From: JBIKIW01 sp044361365
GTDB lineage: Bacteria > Patescibacteriota > JACMRA01
DNA length: 50,739 bases
Assembly: GCA_044361365.1 (NCBI GenBank)
Contig: JBIKIW010000004.1
Coordinates: 1 to 50,739 of the forward strand
Direction of reading: 5' to 3'
Below are positions 1 through 8,776 of this stretch, in pieces. A program made the translations under genes and the position numbers. Under the pieces are notes generated by a model. The model was not told where the DNA came from and made no database searches. It worked only from the letters and a program-made list of their open reading frames with translations. The stretch's first letter is position 1; each line of letters begins with the position of its first letter.

Positions 1-1
1 A

Positions 2-106
2 ACTCAATCAAAAAAAGATTTAGAGAAATATGTATTTGACTTAGAGACAGATTTGCTCCATATTATCAAAATCTATATTAAATACCTGAAAAGTATTTCA
101 AATTAA
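2..106 (+). CDS. possible C-terminal end of a gene cut by the window start
   Basis: One frame is open from base 2 to a TAA at 104-106 and gives 34 residues of lysine- and leucine-rich, probably helical sequence. Nothing identifies a family. It may be the tail of a real gene that enters from the left, because the rest of the stretch up to infB is stop-rich and empty. It is short enough to be chance. Confidence 0.3.
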   Translation, partial: TQSKKDLEKYVFDLETDLLHIIKIYIKYLKSISN

Positions 107-268
107 ATTTTAACTGGTCTAGTCCCCCCAAAATAACAACTCGTAATTGCATAAACACCAAGACGCCAATAATAAATTTGTTGTGTTTTATATTCAAAAT
201 AATTTTCTAACTACAAACATCTATTTTAAGATATTTTTATATCCAAAAACACGTGTTTTAGGTATCTA

Positions 269-2191
269 CTAACTAACTATTCTTTCATCAACACACTCTA
301 TTTCATCACCAACCTGCACTTTAACTTTTCCAGTGACAGAAACTCCAAACTGTTGGCTAATATTAACCTCAGAAACCTTATCTTTATTTCTTTGTAGTTG
401 TACTATTTCTAATCTACCCAAATTTTCCTTGTTTCTAATTAAAAATAAAACCTTATTATCCAAAACTTTCCCATCAATAACCTCACCACCAATAACCTGG
501 ATACTAGGCTTATCGCTTTTGAAGGTTGCTAAAACTTTAGCTTTTCCAACTAAGGTAATTTTAATTTCATGTTTAGCGTGTTTAAGAATTTCTTCTTCAG
601 CCCATTCTAAGATCTCGTAAATAATATCACTTTGAACCAAATTAACACCTTCCTTTTGGATCATTTTTTCTACTTGTGGGTTGGTTTGGGTGTGAAAAGC
701 AATAATAAAAGATTTGGTAGTCACTGCAAACTCAACATCACTTTCTGTTATAGCCCCAACAGACTCACTTTTAACCACAATCTTAGCATGTTCTTGTGGG
801 ATTTTTATCAAAGCTTCTTTAAGTGCTTCTAAAGAACCAGAAACATCTGCTTTTAAAATTATATTTATTTGGTCATCACTAGATCCAACATTTCTGGAAT
901 TATAACTAATCTTTCTCTTTGATCTCTTTTGTTTTTCCACAGAAGCATCAGTTTGGGCTTGTTTTAAGTTATCATAAACAATTATAGGCTCACCAATTTC
1001 AACAATCTCAGGCAGACCTATTAAAACCACAGGCTCACTTAAATTGGCATTTTTTACCATTTTACCTTCACTTGTTTCTAATTTTCTAATTTTACCAACA
1101 AATTCACCAGCTCTGACTATGTCACCAACTTTTATTTCACCTTTAATCACCAAAACACTCGAAACAACACCTAAACTCCTATCGAGGTGACTTTCAACAA
1201 TAACAGCCTGAGCAGGACATTCTATCTCACCCTTTAATTCAGCAACTTCTGATTGTAAAATTATATTTTCCAACAATTTATCCACATCTTGTCCGGTTTT
1301 GGCTGAAATTGGAATAAAAGGTGTTTGCCCACCCCACTCTTCCGGAACCAAACCAAACTGTGATATTTCATTTTTAACTCTCTCCACGTCACTTTCAGGT
1401 AGGTCAATTTTATTTAAAGCTACAATAATTGGAGTTTTTGCCATCTTAGCCCTTTCTATAACTTCTACAGTCTGGGGTTTTGGACCCTCGATAGATGAAA
1501 CAACCAATATAACAAAGTCAGCTAACTGCGTTCCTCTTGCCCGCATAGCTGTGAAAGCTGCGTGACCAGGTGTATCTACAAAGGTAATTTTGTGATTTTG
1601 AAAATTAATTTGGTAGCTTGAGATGTGTTGAGTAATAGAACCAGCCTCTCCAGATACAACACTAGATTTACGGATATAATCCAATAAAGAAGTTTTTCCA
1701 TGATCTACATGGCCCATAATAGTGATTACAGGTGGTCTGGATTTGTATTTCTTTTCACTCTCAGGCTTTCCGGTATCAAAAACTTTAATTAATTGACCAT
1801 TTGTTTCTTCACTTGCAAAATCTTCAGAATTTTCAGGAAAAACCTCAACTCCCAACTCGTTGGCAATTAGAGACGCTGTATCATAGTCGATTTGCTCGTT
1901 TAATGTTGCCATTACACCATTCATCAAAAGTGTTTTTACAACATTTCCAACCGGTCTACCGATAGTTTCTGCAAAATCAGATACCTTAATGGTGTAGGGT
2001 AGGTAAATTTTATCATCATTTTTTAATTTAGCTAATTTTTCGGGTCTTAAAGATTTGGTTACTTCGATAGCAGATTGGTAAGGAATTCTTGTATTTCTAC
2101 CATTAAAACCATAAACTCCTATTTTTTGTCCCGCTTCACGCAGATCATTTATACTAATTCCTAAAATTTTGGCGAGGGTTGATATATTCAT
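269..2191 (-). CDS. infB: translation initiation factor IF-2
   Basis: GTPase that brings initiator tRNA to the small subunit and promotes subunit joining. At 640 residues it is a short bacterial IF-2. Two short IF2_N-type modules lie near residues 1-30 and 60-115. The G domain starts near residue 150 with the P loop GHVDHGKT, then DTPGHAAF (G3) and NKID (G4). Domains II, III and IV follow, with the C-terminal VGDEIEC stretch. The long charged linker of enterobacterial IF-2 is missing. The gene is first of the minus-strand group as read from this end and is separated from miaA by about 130 bp. Identification is secure. Confidence 0.97.
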   Translation of the reverse strand: MNISTLAKILGISINDLREAGQKIGVYGFNGRNTRIPYQSAIEVTKSLRPEKLAKLKNDDKIYLPYTIKVSDFAETIGRPVGNVVKTLLMNGVMATLNEQIDYDTASLIANELGVEVFPENSEDFASEETNGQLIKVFDTGKPESEKKYKSRPPVITIMGHVDHGKTSLLDYIRKSSVVSGEAGSITQHISSYQINFQNHKITFVDTPGHAAFTAMRARGTQLADFVILVVSSIEGPKPQTVEVIERAKMAKTPIIVALNKIDLPESDVERVKNEISQFGLVPEEWGGQTPFIPISAKTGQDVDKLLENIILQSEVAELKGEIECPAQAVIVESHLDRSLGVVSSVLVIKGEIKVGDIVRAGEFVGKIRKLETSEGKMVKNANLSEPVVLIGLPEIVEIGEPIIVYDNLKQAQTDASVEKQKRSKRKISYNSRNVGSSDDQINIILKADVSGSLEALKEALIKIPQEHAKIVVKSESVGAITESDVEFAVTTKSFIIAFHTQTNPQVEKMIQKEGVNLVQSDIIYEILEWAEEEILKHAKHEIKITLVGKAKVLATFKSDKPSIQVIGGEVIDGKVLDNKVLFLIRNKENLGRLEIVQLQRNKDKVSEVNISQQFGVSVTGKVKVQVGDEIECVDERIVS

Positions 2192-2321
2192 AGATAAAAA
2201 GTTAACTTAACACCGATTAATCTAATTATGATCATCATCTTGATAAAGATTTTTGATTGTAGATGTAAAAAATAATCAAGTTAATTTGATATTTGGTGTA
2301 GCTTAATTCAAAAGTGTCTTT

Positions 2322-3269
2322 TTATCCATCAGTTGTCAATTTATCAAGATATTGAAGTATTTCAAGACTATTTCGCTTCCAAATTAAAGGCTCTTTTTTA
2401 AACCAAGTGAGTTGCCTTTTGGAATATTGTAAATTTTCAGACTGAAGCTTGCTTTTCCAATCTTTTTCAGAAATCAAACCATAATAATAAAACAAACAAA
2501 GTCTATACTCTAAGCCCAATTTCCCCCAAAAAGAATTTTCTACCCCAGCACTTTTTAATCTTAAAAATTCGTCAAACAAACCCAAATCAACTCTCTGTTT
2601 TAACCTTTTTGCAATTTTTTCTTTCAAAACTTCACCACCAACACTTACTCCAAAAAGAAATTTTTTCTCAAAACAAGGTAATTTTTTCTCATTAATCCAG
2701 TTATTTTTAAAAGCATCTTGCTTTAAAAGGTGGTTTGTAAGTCTTATTTTATTATTAAAATCACTCTGATTTAAGCCCATTTTCTGGCATTTTTTTTGTA
2801 GTTCTTCCATTGGCAAAGAGGTGTAGAACTCTCTACGTTTTTGATAATCTCCAAGAAATTCTGGTTTGGTTTCAAAATAGCTTTGTCCAGAGTAAATAGA
2901 CTTTGCATAAAGACCTGTTCCACCACACAATATTACTATGTCAGGTTGTATTTGCTCAAACAAATCATTAAAATCTTTTAAATAATCAATAAGTCCAAAA
3001 TTCTGTTGGGGCTTTATGTAATCTATTAAAAAATGAGCCACCTTTTTGTAGAAATAAACTTTTTTGTTGGGATATTTTGTTGGATCAGTGTTATTTAACC
3101 AGAAACCCTCAACTTTTCCAGTTCCTGTATTTAAATCCTTATAAACCTGTCTTGAATCACAATTAATTACCCAAGTATTTAAACCTTTTTGAGTATAAAA
3201 TTTAGCTATTTCCACAGCTATTTCAGATTTACCAGAGGAGGTTTGCCCCAAAATTGCAATTAATATCAT
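2322..3269 (-). CDS. miaA: tRNA dimethylallyltransferase MiaA
   Basis: Transfers the dimethylallyl group to N6 of A37 in tRNAs that read codons starting with U. The sequence shows the P loop GQTSSGKS at residues 8-15, the substrate loop NCDSRQVYKDLNTGTGK near residue 36 and GGTGLYAKSI near residue 120, all typical of MiaA. Length (315) is normal. The ATG lies one base after the stop of the VirB4-like gene upstream, so the two are very likely co-transcribed and translationally coupled. The odd partner is probably just the result of genome compaction. Confidence 0.96.
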   Translation of the reverse strand: MILIAILGQTSSGKSEIAVEIAKFYTQKGLNTWVINCDSRQVYKDLNTGTGKVEGFWLNNTDPTKYPNKKVYFYKKVAHFLIDYIKPQQNFGLIDYLKDFNDLFEQIQPDIVILCGGTGLYAKSIYSGQSYFETKPEFLGDYQKRREFYTSLPMEELQKKCQKMGLNQSDFNNKIRLTNHLLKQDAFKNNWINEKKLPCFEKKFLFGVSVGGEVLKEKIAKRLKQRVDLGLFDEFLRLKSAGVENSFWGKLGLEYRLCLFYYYGLISEKDWKSKLQSENLQYSKRQLTWFKKEPLIWKRNSLEILQYLDKLTTDG

Positions 3270-3270
3270 T

Positions 3271-5310
3271 TTATTTATTTTGCTCCTCTTGGGCGAATTC
3301 TTGCATTTTTAGCAAATCTTTAGGGTTTGTGGTGATTATTTTATGCTCTGTTGGAAAAGCCAAAACTTCCATGGCTACGTGTCTAGGTCCTGCAAAAAAT
3401 ATTCCCTGGCCCACTCCAGATTGCAATAAAACCTGCTTCTCTCCTGAGGTTAGGGCGAAAGTTTGGGCAATCAAATCGATTGAGGCGGTGGATTGTTTCA
3501 ATAATACCTTTAGGGCTGAGTTGGTTACAATTGGCCTTCCATATGAAGAGTTTAAAAAGTCGCCAACATCTTGAGTAATAGTTGTTACTCCTAAATAATA
3601 CTTTCTAGCTCGTTTAACCAGTCCATACAAAAACTTAGCCGAATCCTCATATTGCATCATAATCCAAGCTTCGTCGATAGTTAAAATTCTTCTTTTTAAT
3701 TCTGACCTAATAGCATTCCAGACATATTTTAACAACACATACATAGCAATTGGCCTTAGCTGATCTTGTAAATCTCGAATATTAAAAACTACAAAATTTT
3801 TATTTATGTTTATATTTGTTCTTTGATTAAACAAACCCGAAAAAGTTCCTTCGGTGTATCTATACAATCTTTGGGCTAAACTTTCACCACCTACAATACC
3901 ACCCAAAATCTCAACAAGATCTTTCATTGTTGGAGGAGTTGTGTTTTCAAAGTCAGAATCTGGAGTGATATCTCTTTTAGCATAAGATTCTTGAATAGCC
4001 CTTTCCATTATAGAAATCTCCTCAGGTGTTAATTTTCCAAGCATTAAATTCATTAAACCCATCAAATCGATTACTGATGTTCGCAAAATATCAGCGTTAC
4101 TTTCTCCGGGAAGTGGTTTTGGTAGATCAAAGGGGTTTATACGGTTGTTTGAGTTTAAACTCATATTTATGTAGGCACCCCCTAGGGTATCTGCTAGGAT
4201 TTTATATTCAGCCTCAGGGTCAATTACTATAACATCTACACCAATCATCAAACTTCGCAAAATTTCTAATTTTACAGTATAACTCTTACCAGCTCCAGAG
4301 GTTGCAAAAACTACCTCATTGGCGTTCTCAAGTTCAAATCGGTCAAAAATAATTAACGAACTGTTGTGACGATTAATCCCATACAAAATTCCACTATCTG
4401 AAGAAAGCTCTGAAGAAACAAACGGGAAACAAGCCGAAAGTGGGCTAGTGTTCATGTTGTTTAAAACATCCAAATCATTTTTCAAAATCGGTAAGGATGA
4501 GTTGAAACCATCGTCCATTTGCAGTGCAGCTCTTTTGGTTAGAATGTTTTGCTGGTTCAACAAACCTTCTACAGCCTGTGAAGTCCTTTCAAGTTGATCT
4601 AAACTATCTGCATAAATGGTAAAATACACCCCCACTCTAAAAAACTTTTCTGTACCCTGTTGAATTGAATCGCGCAAACTTTCAACATCTGTATAAGCTG
4701 TTTGAAGAGCTGGGTCTCGAGGAGCTCCTTTTTCTTCGTTTAGCCTTAAACTTGCTTCAATTTTACCAACCTTGCCCTTTAATTCTTTTAAAACCTGAGA
4801 AGAGTCTCTTGGGTAAACAAAAATTGAAATATCCATTTGGATATCAGCATTAACTAAACCCTCCAACCAACCACTGGAAATAATTCTTGGGTAGGTAAGT
4901 ACAAAAAAACTTCTGGCGAGTTTTGTTCCAATTTCTAAATTACCAGTTGTAATTTTTACTGAAGAGGGTGCTATTAAATCTCTAATAGTAGAAACACCTT
5001 GCCTGTATGCTTTTTCGCTCTCAATGAGTGTTTTTTGGATTTCCACCTCTGTTTTTATAACCTCGCGGCGTAGGTTTGTAGGAGTTAATGATTTTAAATA
5101 TTGAGGGGAGTTTTTATCAACTTTGTTAATTTTTTGGACAGCTGTTTTTTTTAAAGGTGGTACACTTCTTGGTGCGTAATTTCTAGCCACGGGTGGGGTT
5201 TGGTATCTAACAACAGCAACTCTTTGCCGATAAGGGTTTAATCTAGGATTATTAGGTGCTTGTGGTCTATACCTGTTTGAGTTTAGATTTCTATTTTGAA
5301 CTGGTTGCAT
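3271..5310 (-). CDS. VirB4/TraC-like ATPase
   Basis: AAA-type motor ATPase of the VirB4/TraC/HerA class, which in other bacteria energises type IV secretion, conjugation or pilus-like machines at the inner membrane. The first ~110 residues are rich in Pro, Arg, Asn and Gln and look disordered. A VirB4 N-domain follows. Walker A (ATSGAGKSYT) lies near residue 337 and Walker B (ILTIDEAWIMM) near residue 545. No other secretion gene is nearby in this window. A promoter TTGCAA-17-TATAAT precedes it. Solitary VirB4-like genes are common in CPR genomes and their role is not settled; DNA transfer or pilus assembly are guesses. Confidence 0.88.
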   Translation of the reverse strand: MQPVQNRNLNSNRYRPQAPNNPRLNPYRQRVAVVRYQTPPVARNYAPRSVPPLKKTAVQKINKVDKNSPQYLKSLTPTNLRREVIKTEVEIQKTLIESEKAYRQGVSTIRDLIAPSSVKITTGNLEIGTKLARSFFVLTYPRIISSGWLEGLVNADIQMDISIFVYPRDSSQVLKELKGKVGKIEASLRLNEEKGAPRDPALQTAYTDVESLRDSIQQGTEKFFRVGVYFTIYADSLDQLERTSQAVEGLLNQQNILTKRAALQMDDGFNSSLPILKNDLDVLNNMNTSPLSACFPFVSSELSSDSGILYGINRHNSSLIIFDRFELENANEVVFATSGAGKSYTVKLEILRSLMIGVDVIVIDPEAEYKILADTLGGAYINMSLNSNNRINPFDLPKPLPGESNADILRTSVIDLMGLMNLMLGKLTPEEISIMERAIQESYAKRDITPDSDFENTTPPTMKDLVEILGGIVGGESLAQRLYRYTEGTFSGLFNQRTNININKNFVVFNIRDLQDQLRPIAMYVLLKYVWNAIRSELKRRILTIDEAWIMMQYEDSAKFLYGLVKRARKYYLGVTTITQDVGDFLNSSYGRPIVTNSALKVLLKQSTASIDLIAQTFALTSGEKQVLLQSGVGQGIFFAGPRHVAMEVLAFPTEHKIITTNPKDLLKMQEFAQEEQNK

Positions 5311-5333
5311 TTGTTTTTTTGTTTCAGGCTTGG

Positions 5334-5362
5334 ATTATAACCTACTAATTTTACAATTGCAA
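5334..5362 (-). promoter_or_regulatory. sigma-70-type promoter for the VirB4-like/miaA operon
   Basis: On the minus strand TTGCAA (5362-5357), a 17-nt spacer and TATAAT (5339-5334) lie about 23 nt before the ATG at 5310. The predicted leader is about 17 nt. Confidence 0.65.
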
Positions 5363-5477
5363 GCACAACATTAAACAGACTTGTCGATTTTTCCGATATT
5401 TAGAATTTACAGATAGTTTTTAGGGGTTTAAATTTTGAAGAAAGTTATATTTCTTTGTGGAATACAACCCTAAGACT

Positions 5478-5507
5478 TTGACAAAAAATAGTCTTTAACT
5501 TTGTACT
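5478..5507 (+). promoter_or_regulatory. candidate promoter of rpmE
   Basis: TTGACA at 5478-5483 is followed 18 nt later by TGTACT (5502-5507). The -10 box is weak, but the -35 is perfect and the ATG is at 5526. Confidence 0.4.
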
Positions 5508-5525
5508 TAATAGTTTATCACCAAT

Positions 5526-5852
5526 ATGGCTAAAGATATCGGAATTACCTACTATATACAGGCAAAAGTTAAATGTTCAAATTGTAGCAGTGAATATATC
5601 ATTGGTTCTACCATTGAAGATCTACAGACTGAAGTTTGTGGCAACTGTCACCCTTTTTACACAGGGCAAGACACAATAATGGACACAACTGGAAGAATTG
5701 AAAGATACCAAGCAAGGCTATCTAAAACTCAATCTGCAAATCCAAAGTCTGATAAAAAATCTAAAACTAGAAGAATTAGACAAGCTTTGGGGGATATGGA
5801 AGAGCCTCAGCAATCAACTGAGGGCAACAATACTGCGGTAACATCAAAATAG
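5526..5852 (+). CDS. rpmE: 50S ribosomal protein bL31
   Basis: The core is bL31: two Cys pairs (CSNC and CGNC, residues 18-42) form a zinc-ribbon version, followed by HPFYTGQ and a basic stretch ending near residue 70. Length is 108 against about 70-80 usual; the extra C-terminal ~38 residues are charged and Ser/Gln-rich and look disordered. The gene leads a plus-strand group with yraN and a glycosyltransferase. The start is the only good ATG and has no Shine-Dalgarno. Confidence 0.92.
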   Translation: MAKDIGITYYIQAKVKCSNCSSEYIIGSTIEDLQTEVCGNCHPFYTGQDTIMDTTGRIERYQARLSKTQSANPKSDKKSKTRRIRQALGDMEEPQQSTEGNNTAVTSK

Positions 5853-5860
5853 TTTTCTTC

Positions 5861-6256
5861 ATGGGGTCAAGTTCTAATTTTGAAACTGGCAGAAAAGGAG
5901 AGGAATTAGCTTTAAAGCACTATCAAGACCGAGGGTACTCACTAGTTAAGCAAAATTTTGAATATCGTTTGGACAATTCTAGGGGTAGACTTGGGGAAAT
6001 AGATTTAATTTTTCAAAAAGATGGTAAGCTATTTTTAGTAGAAGTTAAAAACCGACTTAGCAATAAGTTTGGCAGTCCACAAGAGCAAATAACAAAGCAA
6101 AAGTTAAGATTTTTATACAGAGCTTGGCAGTTTTTCTTATCAAAGTTTGAGAACCAATCTTATAGAAATTATTTGTCTCAGTTTGACATAGCAGTAGTTT
6201 ATAACTCAGAGAAAGTAGAAATAATTGAAAACGCATATCAATTTGATGGTTTTTAA
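5861..6256 (+). CDS. yraN: YraN/UPF0102 family endonuclease-like protein
   Basis: The signature is clear: GRKGEELALKHYQDRGY near residue 10, GEIDLIF near residue 44 and LVEVKNR near residue 56. These make the GEIDLI...VEVK core of a PD-(D/E)xK fold. In other bacteria YraN family members lie near RNase HII and ribosome or DNA maintenance genes; their function is not well established. The start is 8 bp after rpmE's stop. Family assignment is firm, function is not. Confidence 0.9.
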   Translation: MGSSSNFETGRKGEELALKHYQDRGYSLVKQNFEYRLDNSRGRLGEIDLIFQKDGKLFLVEVKNRLSNKFGSPQEQITKQKLRFLYRAWQFFLSKFENQSYRNYLSQFDIAVVYNSEKVEIIENAYQFDGF

Positions 6257-6257
6257 C

Positions 6258-7124
6258 ATGTCTTCTAACCCCAGCCTCTCAATAGTAATTCCAGCCTATA
6301 ACGAAGAAAAAAGAATTGGGACTACGCTAGAAACTTACTTAACCAAATTTGAAGAAAAATTTAATAAAGACTTCGAGTTAATAGTGGTTTTAAATGGATG
6401 TAAAGATGATACATTAAAAATAATAAAGACCTTTCAATCTAAATTTAAGCAACTTAAATACTTTGATATCCCAGAGGCCATTGGTAAAGGTGGGGCTCTA
6501 ACAGAGGGTTTTAAGCTGGCACAAGGTGAAATAACAGGGTTTACAGATGCCGATGCATCTACTTCAGCAGACACTTTTTTTAAATTATACGAAATTCTTT
6601 TAAATTTTCCTCAAGTAGATTCAATTATAGGGTCGCGAAATTTACCTGAATCAATTGTAAAAGGCAGGACGCCTTCTAGAAAAATTATGACACGTGGATT
6701 CAATTTTGGTATAAACCTTTTGTTTAATCTTCAGATAAAAGATACTCAATGTGGGGCAAAGTTAGTACGCAAAGCAGCGTTAAAAAAAATCGTACCATCG
6801 CTAATAATAGCTAATATGGCATTTGATGTTAATCTGCTTGTAGACCTTAAAAGATCTGGAGCTAAGATATTAGAGTTTCCAATTTTATGGGAAGATGCAA
6901 GCGATTCTACTATAAAAAATCCAGCTAGAGTTTCATTAACAATGGCTTTAGCTATTTTACGATTAAGAATCGTTTATTCACCAATCAAAAATTTTTATCC
7001 ACTCGTTGATTTTTTAGCCAGACCATTATATGAATTTTTACTAAAAGATAAACAAAAGAAGACTTATGAAAAATGGAAAAAATCTGAGAAATTAACGAAT
7101 AGTAATACCAGAGGCTTGCCCTAA
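6258..7124 (+). CDS. family 2 glycosyltransferase, dolichyl-phosphate glucosyltransferase-like
   Basis: GT-A fold family 2 enzyme: SIVIPAYNEEKRI at the N-terminus, then GKGGALTEGF and the metal/nucleotide motif TDADAS near residue 96. It lacks a strong C-terminal membrane bundle, but the layout resembles enzymes that charge polyprenyl phosphate with a sugar. The ATG at 6258 is preferred over an upstream alternative start at 6225 because it lies directly after the yraN stop and begins the fold just before the first beta strand. The last 33 bp overlap the convergent gene at 7092-7460. Substrate unknown. Confidence 0.88.
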   Translation: MSSNPSLSIVIPAYNEEKRIGTTLETYLTKFEEKFNKDFELIVVLNGCKDDTLKIIKTFQSKFKQLKYFDIPEAIGKGGALTEGFKLAQGEITGFTDADASTSADTFFKLYEILLNFPQVDSIIGSRNLPESIVKGRTPSRKIMTRGFNFGINLLFNLQIKDTQCGAKLVRKAALKKIVPSLIIANMAFDVNLLVDLKRSGAKILEFPILWEDASDSTIKNPARVSLTMALAILRLRIVYSPIKNFYPLVDFLARPLYEFLLKDKQKKTYEKWKKSEKLTNSNTRGLP

Positions 7125-7460
7125 GTCGTCCTTTGGAGGTTGTTGTACAGACGAGGTTGATAATTCTAAGGTGGAGGGTTTAAGTTGGTTTGCCGGCAAG
7201 GTGTTTCCAGGTCCCACCAGTTCTATTGATCCACTTTTTACACGGTCCTCTATTTTGCTATTTAAATCAGCTCTAATTTGAGTTTGCTTTCTTTCCAAAT
7301 CCCCCTCTAAAATTTGTTTTTGGCTGTTTAAATTTCTGCGATCTTTGTTTAAATTACTAGTAAAATAATTGATGTTATTAATTAAAATAAAAAACAGACT
7401 TAAAGTTAAAAACAACAAAGTTAAGAGTTGAAAACTTTTTTGAACCATTTTTTTAAACAA
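7092..7460 (-). CDS. small single-pass membrane protein with coiled coil
   Basis: 122 residues. A hydrophobic segment at about 10-30 is followed by a charged heptad-like stretch (about 35-75) and a Pro/Ser/Gln-rich tail. The topology (short cytoplasmic N-terminus, one membrane helix, external coiled coil) is that of FtsB/FtsL/DivIC division proteins, and it sits just downstream of ftsE. No family signature is strong enough to name it. Its 3' end overlaps the convergent glycosyltransferase by 33 bp. Confidence 0.6.
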   Translation of the reverse strand: MFKKMVQKSFQLLTLLFLTLSLFFILINNINYFTSNLNKDRRNLNSQKQILEGDLERKQTQIRADLNSKIEDRVKSGSIELVGPGNTLPANQLKPSTLELSTSSVQQPPKDDLGQASGITIR

Positions 7461-7531
7461 AGTAACTTCACTTGTTTATGCAAGTTCAAGCACTATCTCT
7501 GGTAGTAAAACAGGTGTCGAGTCCTGTATGA

Positions 7532-8218
7532 CTAAATATAATACAAGCCTACGGCTTGATCTAGGATTACACTCCCATCCTGAATCGTGATTACCCTTTT
7601 TCTAAGCTTATCTACAACCTCTTGGTCGTGTGTAGCAAGTAACACGGTCGTACCAGAATTATTTATTTTTAATAAAAGGGTAATAATTTCGTAAGCATTA
7701 GTTTTATCAAGATTACCCGTGGGTTCGTCAGCTATGAGTAAAATTGGATTATGAGACAAGGCTCTGGCAATCGAAACCCTTTGTTTTTCACCACCGCTTA
7801 ACTCCTTGGGATAATTTTTAGTTTTATCAGCCAATCCAACAAGCTCAAGCAGTCTCGGTACATCTCTTTGGATTTCTTTTTTAGAAGCCCCTGCTACCTC
7901 CATTGCTAGGCTAACATTCTCAAACACCGTTCTAGTTGGAAGCAGTTTATAGTCCTGAAATATATACCCAATTCGCCTTCTTAGGTAGGGTAAATATTCT
8001 GGCTTAATTTTATCTACCCGAATGTCTTCAATCCAGATTTCTCCACCTTCTTGAGGTTTTTCCTCACCTGTTAACATTTTTAAGATTGTACTCTTGCCAG
8101 CTCCAGAGTGACCTATAAAAGAAACAAACTCACCAGCTTCAATAACAATATTAACATTTTTTAAAGCGTTGTTATCGAGTTCTGAGTATTTTTTACTAAC
8201 ATTGATGAATTTTATCAT
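7532..8218 (-). CDS. ftsE: cell-division ABC transporter ATP-binding protein FtsE
   Basis: ABC ATPase of the FtsE/LolD class, 228 residues. Walker A GHSGAGKST (about 36-44), Q-loop IFQDYKLLPTRTVFENV, signature LSGGEKQRVSIARAL (about 139-153), Walker B LLIADEPTGNLD and the switch His in LLATHDQ. The FQDYKLLP...T.ENV stretch is characteristic of FtsE. FtsE normally works with the membrane protein FtsX to activate a peptidoglycan hydrolase; no ftsX is in this window. The M23 hydrolase at 9559 is a possible functional partner on the other strand. Confidence 0.92.
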   Translation of the reverse strand: MIKFINVSKKYSELDNNALKNVNIVIEAGEFVSFIGHSGAGKSTILKMLTGEEKPQEGGEIWIEDIRVDKIKPEYLPYLRRRIGYIFQDYKLLPTRTVFENVSLAMEVAGASKKEIQRDVPRLLELVGLADKTKNYPKELSGGEKQRVSIARALSHNPILLIADEPTGNLDKTNAYEIITLLLKINNSGTTVLLATHDQEVVDKLRKRVITIQDGSVILDQAVGLYYI

Positions 8219-8238
8219 ATTGTTTTTAATTTATTTTC

Positions 8239-8267
8239 TTGACAAAAAGTGATTCTAAGCCCGTTAT
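8239..8267 (+). promoter_or_regulatory. candidate promoter of rplK-rplA
   Basis: TTGACA at 8239-8244 with CGTTAT at 8262-8267 (17-nt spacer), or the overlapping TTATTT two bases later. This would give a leader of about 35 nt before rplK. The -35 is perfect, the -10 weak. Confidence 0.4.
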
Positions 8268-8309
8268 TTTATTTATTCGAATAAAAAATCCGTATAGTCA
8301 ATATATTTT

Positions 8310-8735
8310 ATGGCTGATAAAAAAATCAAAGCACAAGTAAAAATGCTTATCAAGGCAGGAGCAGCTACTCCTGCACCTCCAGTTGGATCAACCCTTGGAC
8401 CTCTTGGTATTAATTTAGTTCAATTCTGCAAGGAGTTTAACGATAAAACAAGCACAATGCAAGGCATGATTCCTATACTCATGACTGTTTTTGAAGATAG
8501 AAGTTACGAATTTATTTTAAAAACACCTCCAGTTGCTGAGCTAATCAAGCAAATTTTAAATATTCCTAGCGGAGCTGCAAACCCAATCAAAGATACAGTA
8601 GGAACTATAACCGAAGCCCAGATTATAGAAATCGCCAAGAAAAAACTAGTTGACCTCAATGGAACAACTGTAGAATCTGGAATTAATCAAGTTAAAGGAA
8701 CTTGTAAAAGCATGGGCGTTAAAATCACTGCCTAA
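8310..8735 (+). CDS. rplK: 50S ribosomal protein uL11
   Basis: L11 builds the stalk base of the large subunit and takes part in GTPase factor function. Sequence of 141 residues with KMLIKAGAATPAPPVGSTLGPLGIN (quoted here only as the PPVGSTLGPLG signature) near the N-terminus and the rRNA-binding C-terminal domain ending in GTCKSMGVKI. Normal length, first gene of the L11-L1 pair. Confidence 0.98.
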   Translation: MADKKIKAQVKMLIKAGAATPAPPVGSTLGPLGINLVQFCKEFNDKTSTMQGMIPILMTVFEDRSYEFILKTPPVAELIKQILNIPSGAANPIKDTVGTITEAQIIEIAKKKLVDLNGTTVESGINQVKGTCKSMGVKITA

Positions 8736-8776
8736 TAAAAACCTAGGGAGGGAAATTCCCGCTATTAACCTAATTT

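Noticed and set aside
6225..6257. Upstream start for the glycosyltransferase
   Set aside because: It lies inside the end of yraN and adds residues not expected before the first strand; ATG 6258 is better.
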